DNA from: Microbacterium hydrocarbonoxydans
GTDB taxonomy: Bacteria; Actinomycetota; Actinomycetes; Actinomycetales; Microbacteriaceae
DNA length: 64,000 nucleotides
Direction: 5' to 3'
Assembly: GCF_000956475.1 (NCBI RefSeq)
Contig: NZ_JYJB01000007.1
Coordinates: 124,001 to 188,000 of the forward strand
Both the position numbers and the translations under genes were made by a program. The notes below the pieces were generated by a model. That model did no database searches, was not told the DNA's origin, and saw only the letters and a program-made list of their open reading frames with translations. Below, one piece after another: positions 42,973 through 50,756 of this stretch (its first letter is position 1; every line of letters begins with the position of its first letter).

Positions 42973-43749
42973 GTGATCGAGATCCTGAACCCCGAAGAGC
43001 TCAGCAGGGCGCGCGACACCGGTGCTCTCGTCGGGAGCATCCTGCAGTCCCTCAAGGCGCGTGCGACGGTGGGCGTCAACCTGCTCGAGCTCGACGAGTG
43101 GACGAAGGAGATGATCGCGGATGCCGGCGCGGAGTCCTGCTACGTCGACTACGCGCCGTCGTTCGGGCGCGGTCCGTTCGGCCATTACGTCTGCACGGCG
43201 GTCAATGACGCGGTTCTGCACGGGATGCCGCACGACTACGCGCTCGCGGACGGCGACCTGCTCACTCTCGACCTCGCCGTCTCGCTCCGTGGCATCGCGG
43301 CCGATGCCGCGATCAGCTTCATCGTCGGAGAGACGAAAGCGCCGGAAGATCTCGCGATGATCGACGCGACCGAGCGTGCGCTGGCCGCGGGTATCGCCGC
43401 CGTTCGACCCGGTGCCCGTGTGGGAGACCTCTCGCGAGCGATCGGCACCGTGCTGCGCGAGGCCGGCTATCCGATCAACCGCGAGTTCGGCGGTCACGGC
43501 ATCGGCTCGACCATGCATCAGGATCCGCACGTCGCCAACGACGGTCGCCCAGGGCGTGGCTACATCCTCCGGCCGGGACTGCTGCTCGCCCTCGAGCCAT
43601 GGGTCATGGCCGACACCGACCGGCTCGTCACGGACGACGACGGCTGGACGCTTCGCAGCGCCACAGGAAGCCGCACGGCGCACACCGAGCACACGATCGC
43701 CGTCACCGCTACCGGTGCGGAGGTGCTGACGCTCCCGCCATCGGCGTGA
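42973..43749 (+). CDS. map: type I methionine aminopeptidase
   Basis: Removes the initiator Met from new proteins. The 258-residue pita-bread fold protein has the metal ligands in GDLLTLDLAVS and AADAAI (Asp pair), GHGIGSTMH (His) and LALEPWV (Glu), and HTEHTI at the C-terminus. GGAAGG is 9 bases before GTG 42973. It is probably not the only MAP of the cell, as this one stands apart from secY/adk and has its own XRE-type regulator; actinobacteria commonly carry two. Confidence 0.93.
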   Translation: MIEILNPEELSRARDTGALVGSILQSLKARATVGVNLLELDEWTKEMIADAGAESCYVDYAPSFGRGPFGHYVCTAVNDAVLHGMPHDYALADGDLLTLDLAVSLRGIAADAAISFIVGETKAPEDLAMIDATERALAAGIAAVRPGARVGDLSRAIGTVLREAGYPINREFGGHGIGSTMHQDPHVANDGRPGRGYILRPGLLLALEPWVMADTDRLVTDDDGWTLRSATGSRTAHTEHTIAVTATGAEVLTLPPSA

Positions 43750-43857
43750 AGGCGGCGCATGCTGGCGCGAGGCGGGCGGATCACCCTCGCCGGGGGCCTT
43801 GAGTGACGTCATGTCCGTCGAGATCCCGCAGCTGAGACTCCCATCCCACTCACAGCC

Positions 43858-43875
43858 CTAACGACATATCGTTAG
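43858..43875. promoter_or_regulatory. palindromic operator upstream of PadR gene
   Basis: CTAACGA and TCGTTAG form perfect 7-bp arms around CATA. The site is 28 bases before the PadR ATG and is probably its own operator. Confidence 0.6.
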
Positions 43876-43903
43876 CTATCGCTACCGATATCGGGAGGTC
43901 ACC

Positions 43904-44458
43904 ATGAACAACGCATTCCCCTCAGGTCCGTTCGGCGGAGCGAATCCGGCATCCGCTCTCTTCGATGCCATGGAGCAGCTCCGCAAGTCGTTCGATCCGC
44001 GGCCCAGCGGCGGCTCGCGCATGGCGCGCGGCGACGTGCGCACGGCCGTCCTGTCGCTGCTCGCCGAGAAGCCGATGCACGGCTATCAGATCATCAACGA
44101 GATCGCCGAGCGCAGCGGCGGCAGCTGGAAGCCGAGCGCGGGATCGGTGTACCCGACCCTGCAGCTGCTGGCCGACGAGGGACTCATCACGGCCGAGGAG
44201 CAGAACGGTCGCAAGACCTACTCGCTCACGGACGCCGGTGCCGCCGTCGCGGAGGAGGCCGCCGAGACTCCCGCTCCGTGGGAGGCCTCTGGTCCTCGAG
44301 ACCACACCCGGTTCGCCGCGTTGCCGAAGGCCGGCGTCGATCTCGCGGCCGCCGCAGCGCAGGTCGGTCGCACCGGCTCGCCCGAGCAGGTGCAGCAGGC
44401 CATCGACGTTCTTGATGAGGCCCGCCGTAGGCTGTACTCGATCCTCGCCCAAGACTGA
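43904..44458 (+). CDS. PadR family transcriptional regulator
   Basis: A 184-residue regulator. After a disordered Gly/Ser/Pro start (residues 1-40), the PadR winged-helix covers ~43-110 (RTAVLSLLAEKPMHGYQIIN, GSVYPTLQLLADEGLI), followed by a helical dimerisation arm. The core family signature GxYPxLxxLexxGLI is matched as SVYPTLQLLADEGLI. GGGAGG precedes ATG 43904. The gene leads into the ABC1-kinase gene (24-base gap), so they may form one unit. Confidence 0.93.
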   Translation: MNNAFPSGPFGGANPASALFDAMEQLRKSFDPRPSGGSRMARGDVRTAVLSLLAEKPMHGYQIINEIAERSGGSWKPSAGSVYPTLQLLADEGLITAEEQNGRKTYSLTDAGAAVAEEAAETPAPWEASGPRDHTRFAALPKAGVDLAAAAAQVGRTGSPEQVQQAIDVLDEARRRLYSILAQD

Positions 44459-44482
44459 TCGGATGCCGGCGGAAGGAACGAG

Positions 44483-46336
44483 ATGACGGATGCCGAAGGT
44501 GCTGGCGACGTGTCGTCTCGCTCCGCTCGCTCGACGACCGGGGGTCAGTCCCGCTCGTTGAGCGAGGAGCGCAGCGACGAGACGAAACGCCTGTCTCCTG
44601 CGTCGAGCTCGGCTGACGTTGCCCCTCGCTCCGCTCGCTCGACCCCCGGCGGTGCGGGTACCGGACCCGACCAGGCCCGGTACCGCCGCATCCTCGGGTT
44701 CGCCTCTCGCCAGCTCGTGCAGCTGTGGTGGTTCGAGCTGTTCCTGCCGCGCATCGGTCTCGGCCGCGTCTCCGACCGCACCCGCACGCATCGGCTGCAG
44801 CTGCTCGCCCGGCGCTTCCACGGGCTCGCGGTCGAGCTCGGCGGACTCATGATCAAGGTCGGGCAGTTCCTCTCATCCCGTCTCGATGTCCTGCCGCCCG
44901 AGATCACCGACGAGCTCGCCGGCCTGCAGGACGAGGTGCCGGCGGTCCCCTTCGCCCAGATCAGGGAGATCGCGGAGCAGGAGCTCGGTGCTCCGCTGAA
45001 CCAGATCTACGCCTGGTTCGACGAGGTGCCCGTCGCGGCGGCATCCCTGGGGCAGGCTCATCGCGCCCGCCTCTCTGCTGCCGACGCCCTCGACACCGGC
45101 CTCGGCGAGGTCGTCGTCAAGGTGCAGCGCCCCGGCATCGACCGAGTCGTCGCGACCGACCTCGCGGCGCTGCGCCGCGTCGGCCGCTGGCTGAGCCGCG
45201 TGCGCGCCGTGTCGAGCCGCGTCGATGCCCCTGCACTGGTCGAGGAGTTCGCGCACACCAGCCTCGAGGAGATCGACTACCTGCACGAGGCCGCGAGCGC
45301 GGAGCGGTTCGCCGACGACTTCGCCGACGACGACAGCATCCGCACTCCCGCCGTCGTCTGGTCGCGCAGCACACGACGCGTGCTCACCCTGCAAGACGTC
45401 ACCGCGATCAAGATCAACGACACCGACGCTCTGCGCGCCGCCGGCATCGACCCCGCGCGCGTGGCCGACGCCTTCGCCCGCGCGATGTTCGATCAGGTGT
45501 TCGCCCATGGCTTCGTGCACGCCGACCCGCACCCGGGGAACGTGTTCGTGGACCCTTCGACAAGCTCAGGGACCCAGGTGGGGACCCAGAACTTCCGCCT
45601 CACCTTCATCGACTTCGGGATGATGGCCGAGGTTCCGGCCTCCCTCCGCGGCGGCCTGCGGAGCCTCGTGATCGCGATCGCCACCCGCGACGGACGCGCC
45701 ATGATCGAGGCCGCCCGCGCGATCGGCGTGCTCATGCCGACCACCGACACCGCCGACCTCGAGCGCGCGCTGACGGCGCTCTTCGATCGCTTCGGCGGCA
45801 TGGGCTTCGGCCAGCTGAAAGACGTGGATCCGCGCGAGTTCCAGGACTTCGCCGACCAGTTCGGCCACGTCATGCGCTCGCTGCCGTTCCAGCTGCCCGA
45901 GCGGCTGCTGCTGCTCATCCGCGCCGTCTCGCTGACCTCGGGGATGTGCAGCGCGCTCGACCCCGACTTCAACGTGTGGGATGCGGTGGAGCCCTACGCG
46001 ACCCAGCTGCTCGGCGAGGAGAGCGCCGGGCTCGTGCAGGACATGGCGAAGCAGGCGGCGTCGAGTGCCGGCATCCTGTGGCGGATGCCGCAGCGCCTCG
46101 ACTCGCTGCTCACCCGCGTCGACGCGGGCGAGGTCAGCTTCGACACCTCGCGGCTCGAGCGGCGACTCGATCGCCTGGAGCACGTGGCGCGACGCATCGC
46201 CTCGGGCGTGCTGTTCGCGGCGCTGCTCGTCGGCGGGGCCATTCTGCTCCCCCCGGCGCCACCGCTCGGCATCGTGCTGATGGCGGCATCCGCCCTGCCT
46301 TTCCTGCATGCGGTGTTCGCGCGAGCGCCGCGCTGA
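44483..46336 (+). CDS. ABC1/UbiB family atypical kinase with repeat-derived N-terminus
   Basis: A 617-residue protein. Residues ~95-500 form an ABC1/UbiB (protein-kinase-like) domain: KVGQFLSSR (KxGQ motif), AAASLGQAHRA (Ala-rich loop), EVVVKVQRPG (Lys), FVHADPHPGN and TFIDFGM (Asp-Phe-Gly type). Such proteins assist isoprenoid quinone or lipid metabolism. Two C-terminal membrane helices follow (~570-612). The first ~65 residues are odd: the DNA 44511-44646 is a family-2 palindrome read in-frame (SSRSARSTTGG..., RSLSEERSDETKR), and a second dispersed repeat is inside the kinase (45551-45574). ATG 44483 is supported by GGAAGGAAC. Confidence 0.9.
   Translation: MTDAEGAGDVSSRSARSTTGGQSRSLSEERSDETKRLSPASSSADVAPRSARSTPGGAGTGPDQARYRRILGFASRQLVQLWWFELFLPRIGLGRVSDRTRTHRLQLLARRFHGLAVELGGLMIKVGQFLSSRLDVLPPEITDELAGLQDEVPAVPFAQIREIAEQELGAPLNQIYAWFDEVPVAAASLGQAHRARLSAADALDTGLGEVVVKVQRPGIDRVVATDLAALRRVGRWLSRVRAVSSRVDAPALVEEFAHTSLEEIDYLHEAASAERFADDFADDDSIRTPAVVWSRSTRRVLTLQDVTAIKINDTDALRAAGIDPARVADAFARAMFDQVFAHGFVHADPHPGNVFVDPSTSSGTQVGTQNFRLTFIDFGMMAEVPASLRGGLRSLVIAIATRDGRAMIEAARAIGVLMPTTDTADLERALTALFDRFGGMGFGQLKDVDPREFQDFADQFGHVMRSLPFQLPERLLLLIRAVSLTSGMCSALDPDFNVWDAVEPYATQLLGEESAGLVQDMAKQAASSAGILWRMPQRLDSLLTRVDAGEVSFDTSRLERRLDRLEHVARRIASGVLFAALLVGGAILLPPAPPLGIVLMAASALPFLHAVFARAPR
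44511..44646. repeat. dispersed repeat (family 2) within the ABC1 kinase coding sequence
   Basis: Arms at about 44512-44542 and 44552-44590 are complementary (GTCGTCTCGCTCCGCTCGCT... against ...GAGCGCAGCGACGAGACGAAACG); a third arm lies at 44622-44646. The repeat keeps the frame open and codes Ser/Arg-rich sequence. Confidence 0.8.
45551..45574. repeat. GACCCTTCGACAAGCTCAGG-type repeat inside the ABC1 kinase gene
   Basis: This 24-base element is a widespread extragenic repeat in high-GC bacteria. Here it is read in frame as DPSTSSGT, right after the kinase HADPHPGN motif, giving an added loop. It breaks no reading frame. Confidence 0.7.
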
Positions 46337-46433
46337 AACTGAGGCGCGGAGAGAATCGCTTGCACGCCCGGTGGCGGGGATCGGACACCCGCAGGCCACC
46401 GGGCGTTCACCCGACCCCACGAGTCTGGACCGC

Positions 46434-48152
46434 GTGAAACCCGGTTCTCTTCTGACGTACGCGGCCGTGCTCGCCGCAGCATCCACCTTCCTCGCAGTCC
46501 CGGCGCAGGCCGATGACACCGATGCCGACTTCTACAGCAGCAAGCAGCCTTACATCGCGCCGACGGACGCCGACATCGCCGCGTACCAGCCCGCGCCGGC
46601 GGGCTACTCCCCGCTCGCAACGGAAACCGTCGCGCGGCACGGTTCGCGAGGTCTCTCGGGCTACAAGTACGACCTGCTGCTGCACCGTCTCGCCGAGACC
46701 GCGCAGGCAGAGGGCGGATTCCTCACCCCCGAGATCGGGACCGAGTTCATCGCGAACCTCGATGCGATCACCGCGGCCAACGTCGAGAACGGCTACGGCA
46801 TGCTCACGGGCCAGGGCGAGACGCAGCACCAGGGCATGGGCGAGCGGGCCGCCGCACGCAACGCGGCGCTGTTCGCGGACGCAGGCAACCGCATCGTCGC
46901 GGAGACCTCGGGGGAGTCGCGCGCCACGGAATCGGGCGAGAACTTCCTCCTCGGACTCGGTGACGCCGATCTCGCGCTCGAACCGCGACCCGACCTGCTG
47001 TACTTCCACAAGGTCGAGAATCCCGACGGCACCGAGAAGGCCCCGGGGACGCCCGAGCGCGAGCGCGCCGAGGCCTACGAGGCGTACATCGAGGCGCAGA
47101 CCGATGACGGCGGCACGATCGCCGCGGCCACCGAGTTCATCGAAGAGCGTCCCGAGTCGGTGCGCGTCTCGGAGGAGCTGCTCTCGGGGATCTTCACGGC
47201 GGAGTTCATCGCCGCGATGGGCGCCGACGCGGCCCACACCTGGTACGCGACCGTCGACGGCGCGAAGGGAAGCGCGCCGGCATGCGCTCCCGGTGCCGAC
47301 CCGGCTGCAGACCCCGACGCGTGCAGCGACCCGAAGAAGTCGATCAAGAGCGCGGTGGATGCCGCGATGACGCTGTACAACCTCTACATCATCGCCGCCG
47401 ACATGGAGGAGGAGAACGTGGCCCCGCACGAGTTCGACTTCGCCCAGTACTTCGACGGTCACGAGACGGATGCCGAGTGGTTCGCCTATCTGCTCGACGC
47501 CGAGGACTTCTACGAGAAGGGCCCGAGCCTCGCCGGGCACGATGAGACCTACGCGGTCGCCCAGCCGCTGCTCGACGACTTCTTCCGGGTGATCGACGAC
47601 CGCGTCGCAGGCGGTGATGTGGCGGCGACGTTCCGCTTCGCGCATGCCGAGACGATCGTCCCGTTCGCGGCGCTTCTGAAGCTCCCGGGTTCCACGGTTC
47701 CCGCCCCCGATGTGGCGGCGCCCGCATCCGTCGACGACGTCTTCGACTACGCGTCGAACCCGTGGCGCGGTTCGCAGGTGACGCCGATGGCGGCGAACGT
47801 GCAGTGGGACGTCGTGTCGCGTGCCGGCGTCGATCCTGCGACGGGCGCGGCGTACACCCCGCTCGTGCGCATGCTCTACAACGAGCGCGAGATCGCGTTC
47901 GCCGACGGATGCCGCCCGGTCGCCGAGGGCTCGCACTGGGTCAAGGTCACCGAGCTCAAGCGCTGCCTCACCGGGGCGGCGATGGCCGAGAGCCCGCTGA
48001 TCGGCGACACGGCGCCGGTCGACGACACGGTCCCCGGGCCTGAGCTGGCCGCGACGGGCGGGGGAACGGATGCCGCGACCTGGGGTCTCGGCATCCTGCT
48101 GCTCGCGGTGGGCGCGGCGGCCGTGTCGCGGCGGCGCGTGTTTCGGGACTGA
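46434..48152 (+). CDS. secreted, sortase-anchored histidine acid phosphatase
   Basis: A 572-residue exported protein: signal peptide (residues 1-26), then a branch-2 histidine phosphatase domain with RHG (68-70, ETVARHGSRG) and the C-terminal HAE-type proton donor region around His404 (RFAHAETIVPF). The far C-terminus reads ATGGGTDAATWG, a hydrophobic helix and RRRVFRD, that is an LAxTG-like class E sortase signal (LAATG at ~540). It is therefore probably attached to the cell wall and removes phosphate from phytate-like or other organic phosphates. GTG 46434 starts it; RBS is weak. Confidence 0.88.
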   Translation: MKPGSLLTYAAVLAAASTFLAVPAQADDTDADFYSSKQPYIAPTDADIAAYQPAPAGYSPLATETVARHGSRGLSGYKYDLLLHRLAETAQAEGGFLTPEIGTEFIANLDAITAANVENGYGMLTGQGETQHQGMGERAAARNAALFADAGNRIVAETSGESRATESGENFLLGLGDADLALEPRPDLLYFHKVENPDGTEKAPGTPERERAEAYEAYIEAQTDDGGTIAAATEFIEERPESVRVSEELLSGIFTAEFIAAMGADAAHTWYATVDGAKGSAPACAPGADPAADPDACSDPKKSIKSAVDAAMTLYNLYIIAADMEEENVAPHEFDFAQYFDGHETDAEWFAYLLDAEDFYEKGPSLAGHDETYAVAQPLLDDFFRVIDDRVAGGDVAATFRFAHAETIVPFAALLKLPGSTVPAPDVAAPASVDDVFDYASNPWRGSQVTPMAANVQWDVVSRAGVDPATGAAYTPLVRMLYNEREIAFADGCRPVAEGSHWVKVTELKRCLTGAAMAESPLIGDTAPVDDTVPGPELAATGGGTDAATWGLGILLLAVGAAAVSRRRVFRD

Positions 48153-48156
48153 TCTC

Positions 48157-48226
48157 GATTGCAATCTCGGGGTTGCATGTTGCTGAGCGATATGCAACTC
48201 TAGAATTGCAATCAGATCGGTTGCAC
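48157..48226. promoter_or_regulatory. cluster of TTGCA/TGCAA boxes before the SRPBCC-ArsR operon
   Basis: Five boxes occur in 70 bases: GATTGCAATC (48157-48166), GTTGCAT (48172-48178), its inverted copy ATGCAAC (48192-48198), ATTGCAAT (48205-48212) and GTTGCAC (48220-48226). They are likely operator sites for the downstream ArsR regulator. Confidence 0.55.
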
Positions 48227-48243
48227 ACGGAGAAGGAGCCATC

Positions 48244-48726
48244 ATGGTGAACGAGATCTCGAACCCCGCAGCCGTCGTCGATGAGGAGACGTTCTCGGTG
48301 CGTCGAACCATCCGCATCGCCGCATCCGTCGACAAGGTGTGGCGCGCCGTCGCCGAACCCGAGCATGTCTCGCGCTGGTTCGGGCTCGTCGCGCTCGACG
48401 GCGCCGGCGTCGGCGCGACCGGGACGATGACCTTCCCCGACTACGGAGTCATCCCGCTGCGCGTCGAGGCCTTCGACGAGCCGAACCTGATCTCGTACCG
48501 CTGGGGCAACGACGACGCCGCCGATGCGCGCCCCGACGTGCTCGACCCCGAGAAGTCGACCGTCTTCACCTTCACCCTCGAGCCCGTCGACGGGGGCACG
48601 CAGCTCACGGTCGTCGAGTCCGGCTTCGAGCGCACCTCGGCGCCCCTCGAGAACCTCGAGAGCCACCGCACCGGATGGAACGAGGAGCTCGACAAGCTCG
48701 TCGCCCTGGTCGAGGGCGAGGCATGA
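48244..48726 (+). CDS. SRPBCC/AHSA1 family protein
   Basis: A 160-residue START-like protein: TIRIAASVDKVWRAVAEPEH at the beginning, RWFGL, and the C-terminal helix region SHRTGWNEELDKLVALV, which matches the AHSA1-like subset in which an alpha/beta helix-grip fold binds a hydrophobic ligand. It is coupled with the ArsR gene downstream (ATGA overlap). The order is the same as the pair at 57852-59229 but reversed. Function unknown; ligand sequestering or sensing is a guess. Confidence 0.87.
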   Translation: MVNEISNPAAVVDEETFSVRRTIRIAASVDKVWRAVAEPEHVSRWFGLVALDGAGVGATGTMTFPDYGVIPLRVEAFDEPNLISYRWGNDDAADARPDVLDPEKSTVFTFTLEPVDGGTQLTVVESGFERTSAPLENLESHRTGWNEELDKLVALVEGEA

Positions 48727-49040
48727 CCACCGGCACCCTGCTCCCCGTGTTCGCGGCGCTCGCCGATGAGACGCGATGGAGCATCCTGCAGGCGCTCGGA
48801 GAAGCGGATGCCTCAGCATCCGCTCTCGCCGTTCGCCTGCCGGTGAGCCGCCAGGCCATCGCGAAGCATCTCTCGGTGCTGCAGGAGGTCGGTCTGGTCG
48901 AGCCAATCCGCGTAGGGCGGGAGGTGCGGTTCCGGGTTCTCGGCGCCGAGCTCGCCGCGACCGCCGCGAGGCTCGACGCCATCGGCCGCGAGTGGGACCG
49001 CCGTCTCGCCGCGATCAAGGAGCTCGCAGAAGGGCTCTGA
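48723..49040 (+). CDS. ArsR family winged-helix regulator
   Basis: A 105-residue ArsR-type regulator with the common LFAALADETRWSIL-like opening (seen as PVFAALADETRWSILQALG), HTH in LPVSRQAIAKHLSVLQEVGL and wing GREVRFRV. No cysteine metal site. Its ATG overlaps the SRPBCC stop, so the two proteins are made together; the SRPBCC partner may present the ligand. Confidence 0.92.
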   Translation: MTTGTLLPVFAALADETRWSILQALGEADASASALAVRLPVSRQAIAKHLSVLQEVGLVEPIRVGREVRFRVLGAELAATAARLDAIGREWDRRLAAIKELAEGL

Positions 49041-49051
49041 GAGTCGCCATC

Positions 49052-49136
49052 GTGCCGTCCGTCGGCTCAGAACCCGTCTGCAGGTCGAATCCCGCCGATT
49101 CGGCCTGCAGATGGGTTCTCGGCCTGCGGACGGCAC
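49052..49136. repeat. 85-bp imperfect palindrome (family 1)
   Basis: Arms 49052-49090 and 49098-49136 (39 bases each, with about six mismatches) around a 7-base loop, starting 12 bases after the ArsR stop. The arm sequence is related to the palindrome at 2904-2970. Confidence 0.75.
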
Positions 49137-49235
49137 CCGATTGCACATTCCGACGGCGGAACGCAACCCGGTGCTGCACGGGGCGAAGCCCCTCTATCGT
49201 CGGCGGAACGAGTTGTCGACGGTGAGGAGAGACCC

Positions 49236-49724
49236 GTGTCCCGCAATGTGAGGGTGCTGCACTGCGCGCCCGAAGACGTGTTCGATGTGCTGGGCGACGG
49301 CTGGCTGTACCCGTCATGGGTCGTCGGGGCCTCGCGCATGCGCGACGTGGACGCGTCGTGGCCGGCGCACGGGGCCGAGCTTCATCACTCGTTCGGCGTC
49401 TGGCCGCTGCTGATCGACGACAAGACCGTCGTGGAGGAGTACGACCCGCCGCGCCGCATGGTCATGCGGGCTCGCGGCTGGCCGGTCGGAGAGGCGCGTG
49501 TCTTCCTCGAGGTGAAGGCGCGCGGCAGCGACTGCGTCGTGCGCATCCGCGAAGAGGCCGTCGCCGGGCCCGGGCGCTTAGTGCCCCGCGCCCTGATGGA
49601 CATGATGCTGCACTGGCGCAACGACGAGACCCTGCACCGGCTGGCGTATCTCGCCGAGGGTCGCGCGGTGCCCTCGGAGTACATCGTGTCGCGCGGGCCG
49701 CGTGTCGTCGCCGGGGGGTCCTGA
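49236..49724 (+). CDS. SRPBCC family protein
   Basis: A 162-residue START-like protein: RVLHCAPEDVFDVLGDGWLYPSWVVG, a hydrophobic-cavity fold, with EYDPPRRMVMRARGWPVGEARV and the C-terminal RNDETLHRLAYLAEGR helix. This subgroup is common and unassigned (often named polyketide cyclase-like). GTG 49236 follows GGTGAGGAG. It stands alone. Confidence 0.85.
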   Translation: MSRNVRVLHCAPEDVFDVLGDGWLYPSWVVGASRMRDVDASWPAHGAELHHSFGVWPLLIDDKTVVEEYDPPRRMVMRARGWPVGEARVFLEVKARGSDCVVRIREEAVAGPGRLVPRALMDMMLHWRNDETLHRLAYLAEGRAVPSEYIVSRGPRVVAGGS

Positions 49725-49747
49725 CCGGTATCCGTCGTCGGTGCGTT

Positions 49748-50626
49748 TCAGCGCTCTCCGGCCGTCGCGTCCACCGCGGTCCCGGTCAGGTTGGCGAGCA
49801 GCTGCAGGCGCTCGTGCGTGGCGGATCCCGGTGCGGCGGAGAAGACGACCATCTGCAGACCGCGATCCGAGGCGAGATCCATCGCCTGATAGGTGAGATC
49901 GAGATCGCCCACGAGGGGATGGTGAAGGGCCTTCAGCCCAGTGCGATGCTCGCGGACATCGTGCGCTCCCCACAGCCTGCGGAACAGCTCGCTGCGGGTG
50001 GAGAGCTCGCCGACGAGATCGCTGAGCGCACGGTCGAAGGGTGACCGACCGGCCTCTGCGCGAAGCACCGCCACGATCTGTCGGGCCTGTGCGTCCCACT
50101 CGCGGTAGAACTTCTGCGCGCGGGTGTCGAGGAACATAAACCGGGCGGCATTCGCGGGCGCGGGTGCGCTCTCGAGAAGCTCTGAGAACAGCGCACGACC
50201 GAGGGCGTTCGTCGCGACTGCATCCAGACGGCCGTTCTGCACGTACACGGGAACCGTCGACATCGCGTCGATGGTCTGGCGCATATCGGGCGTGAGCTGC
50301 GTCTTGCGAGCCGGATGCCTGCGCGGACGCGGGTGAGCGCCGGCGTTCGCTGCCCGGATCAGATCATGCAGGTGCGCGTGTTCGGCCTCGTCGAGCTGCA
50401 GGGCGCGGCTGACACCGTCGATGACCGCTTCCGAGACGCCAGCCGCATTGCCGCGCTCAAGGCGCTTGTAGTATTCGGCACTCATTCCCGCGACGAGCGC
50501 CACTTCCTCGCGCCGGAGCCCCGGCACTCGGCGTCGTCCGCCGAAGTCGGGAAGACCCACGTCTTCCGGAGTGAGCCTCCCACGCCTCGAAGTGAGGAAC
50601 TCGCTGATCTCGGCGTCGGTGCTCAT
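49748..50626 (-). CDS. XRE-family regulator with MmyB-like ligand-binding domain
   Basis: A 292-residue regulator. The XRE HTH is at about residues 36-75 (LRREEVALVAGMSAEYYKRLERG). The long C-terminal domain (~110-290) is the MmyB-type PAS-like sensor. Members bind fatty acids or other small molecules and usually repress a divergent oxidoreductase gene; here the SDR/aldo-keto reductase pair starts 131 bases away on the other strand. ATG 50626 is assumed; an ATG at 50638 is an alternative. Confidence 0.92.
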   Translation of the reverse strand: MSTDAEISEFLTSRRGRLTPEDVGLPDFGGRRRVPGLRREEVALVAGMSAEYYKRLERGNAAGVSEAVIDGVSRALQLDEAEHAHLHDLIRAANAGAHPRPRRHPARKTQLTPDMRQTIDAMSTVPVYVQNGRLDAVATNALGRALFSELLESAPAPANAARFMFLDTRAQKFYREWDAQARQIVAVLRAEAGRSPFDRALSDLVGELSTRSELFRRLWGAHDVREHRTGLKALHHPLVGDLDLTYQAMDLASDRGLQMVVFSAAPGSATHERLQLLANLTGTAVDATAGER

Positions 50627-50756
50627 GCCAATGAACATACGCCGATCGCCCCGGACAATGGGTGCCCTGCGGGGACACCTATAACCAGGGCCACGCTGAA
50701 TCCGTCGGATCGGAGTTGACTCGAATCATCACTCGACGAGATCCGACAGGAGCATC

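Noticed and set aside
42973..43749. Xaa-Pro aminopeptidase in place of methionine aminopeptidase
   Set aside because: Length of 258 residues and GHGIGSTMH spacing fit type I MAP, with no N-terminal creatinase-like domain.
46407..48335. Long minus-strand frame opposite the histidine acid phosphatase
   Set aside because: Shadow frame without start signals or domain patterns; the plus-strand gene is complete.
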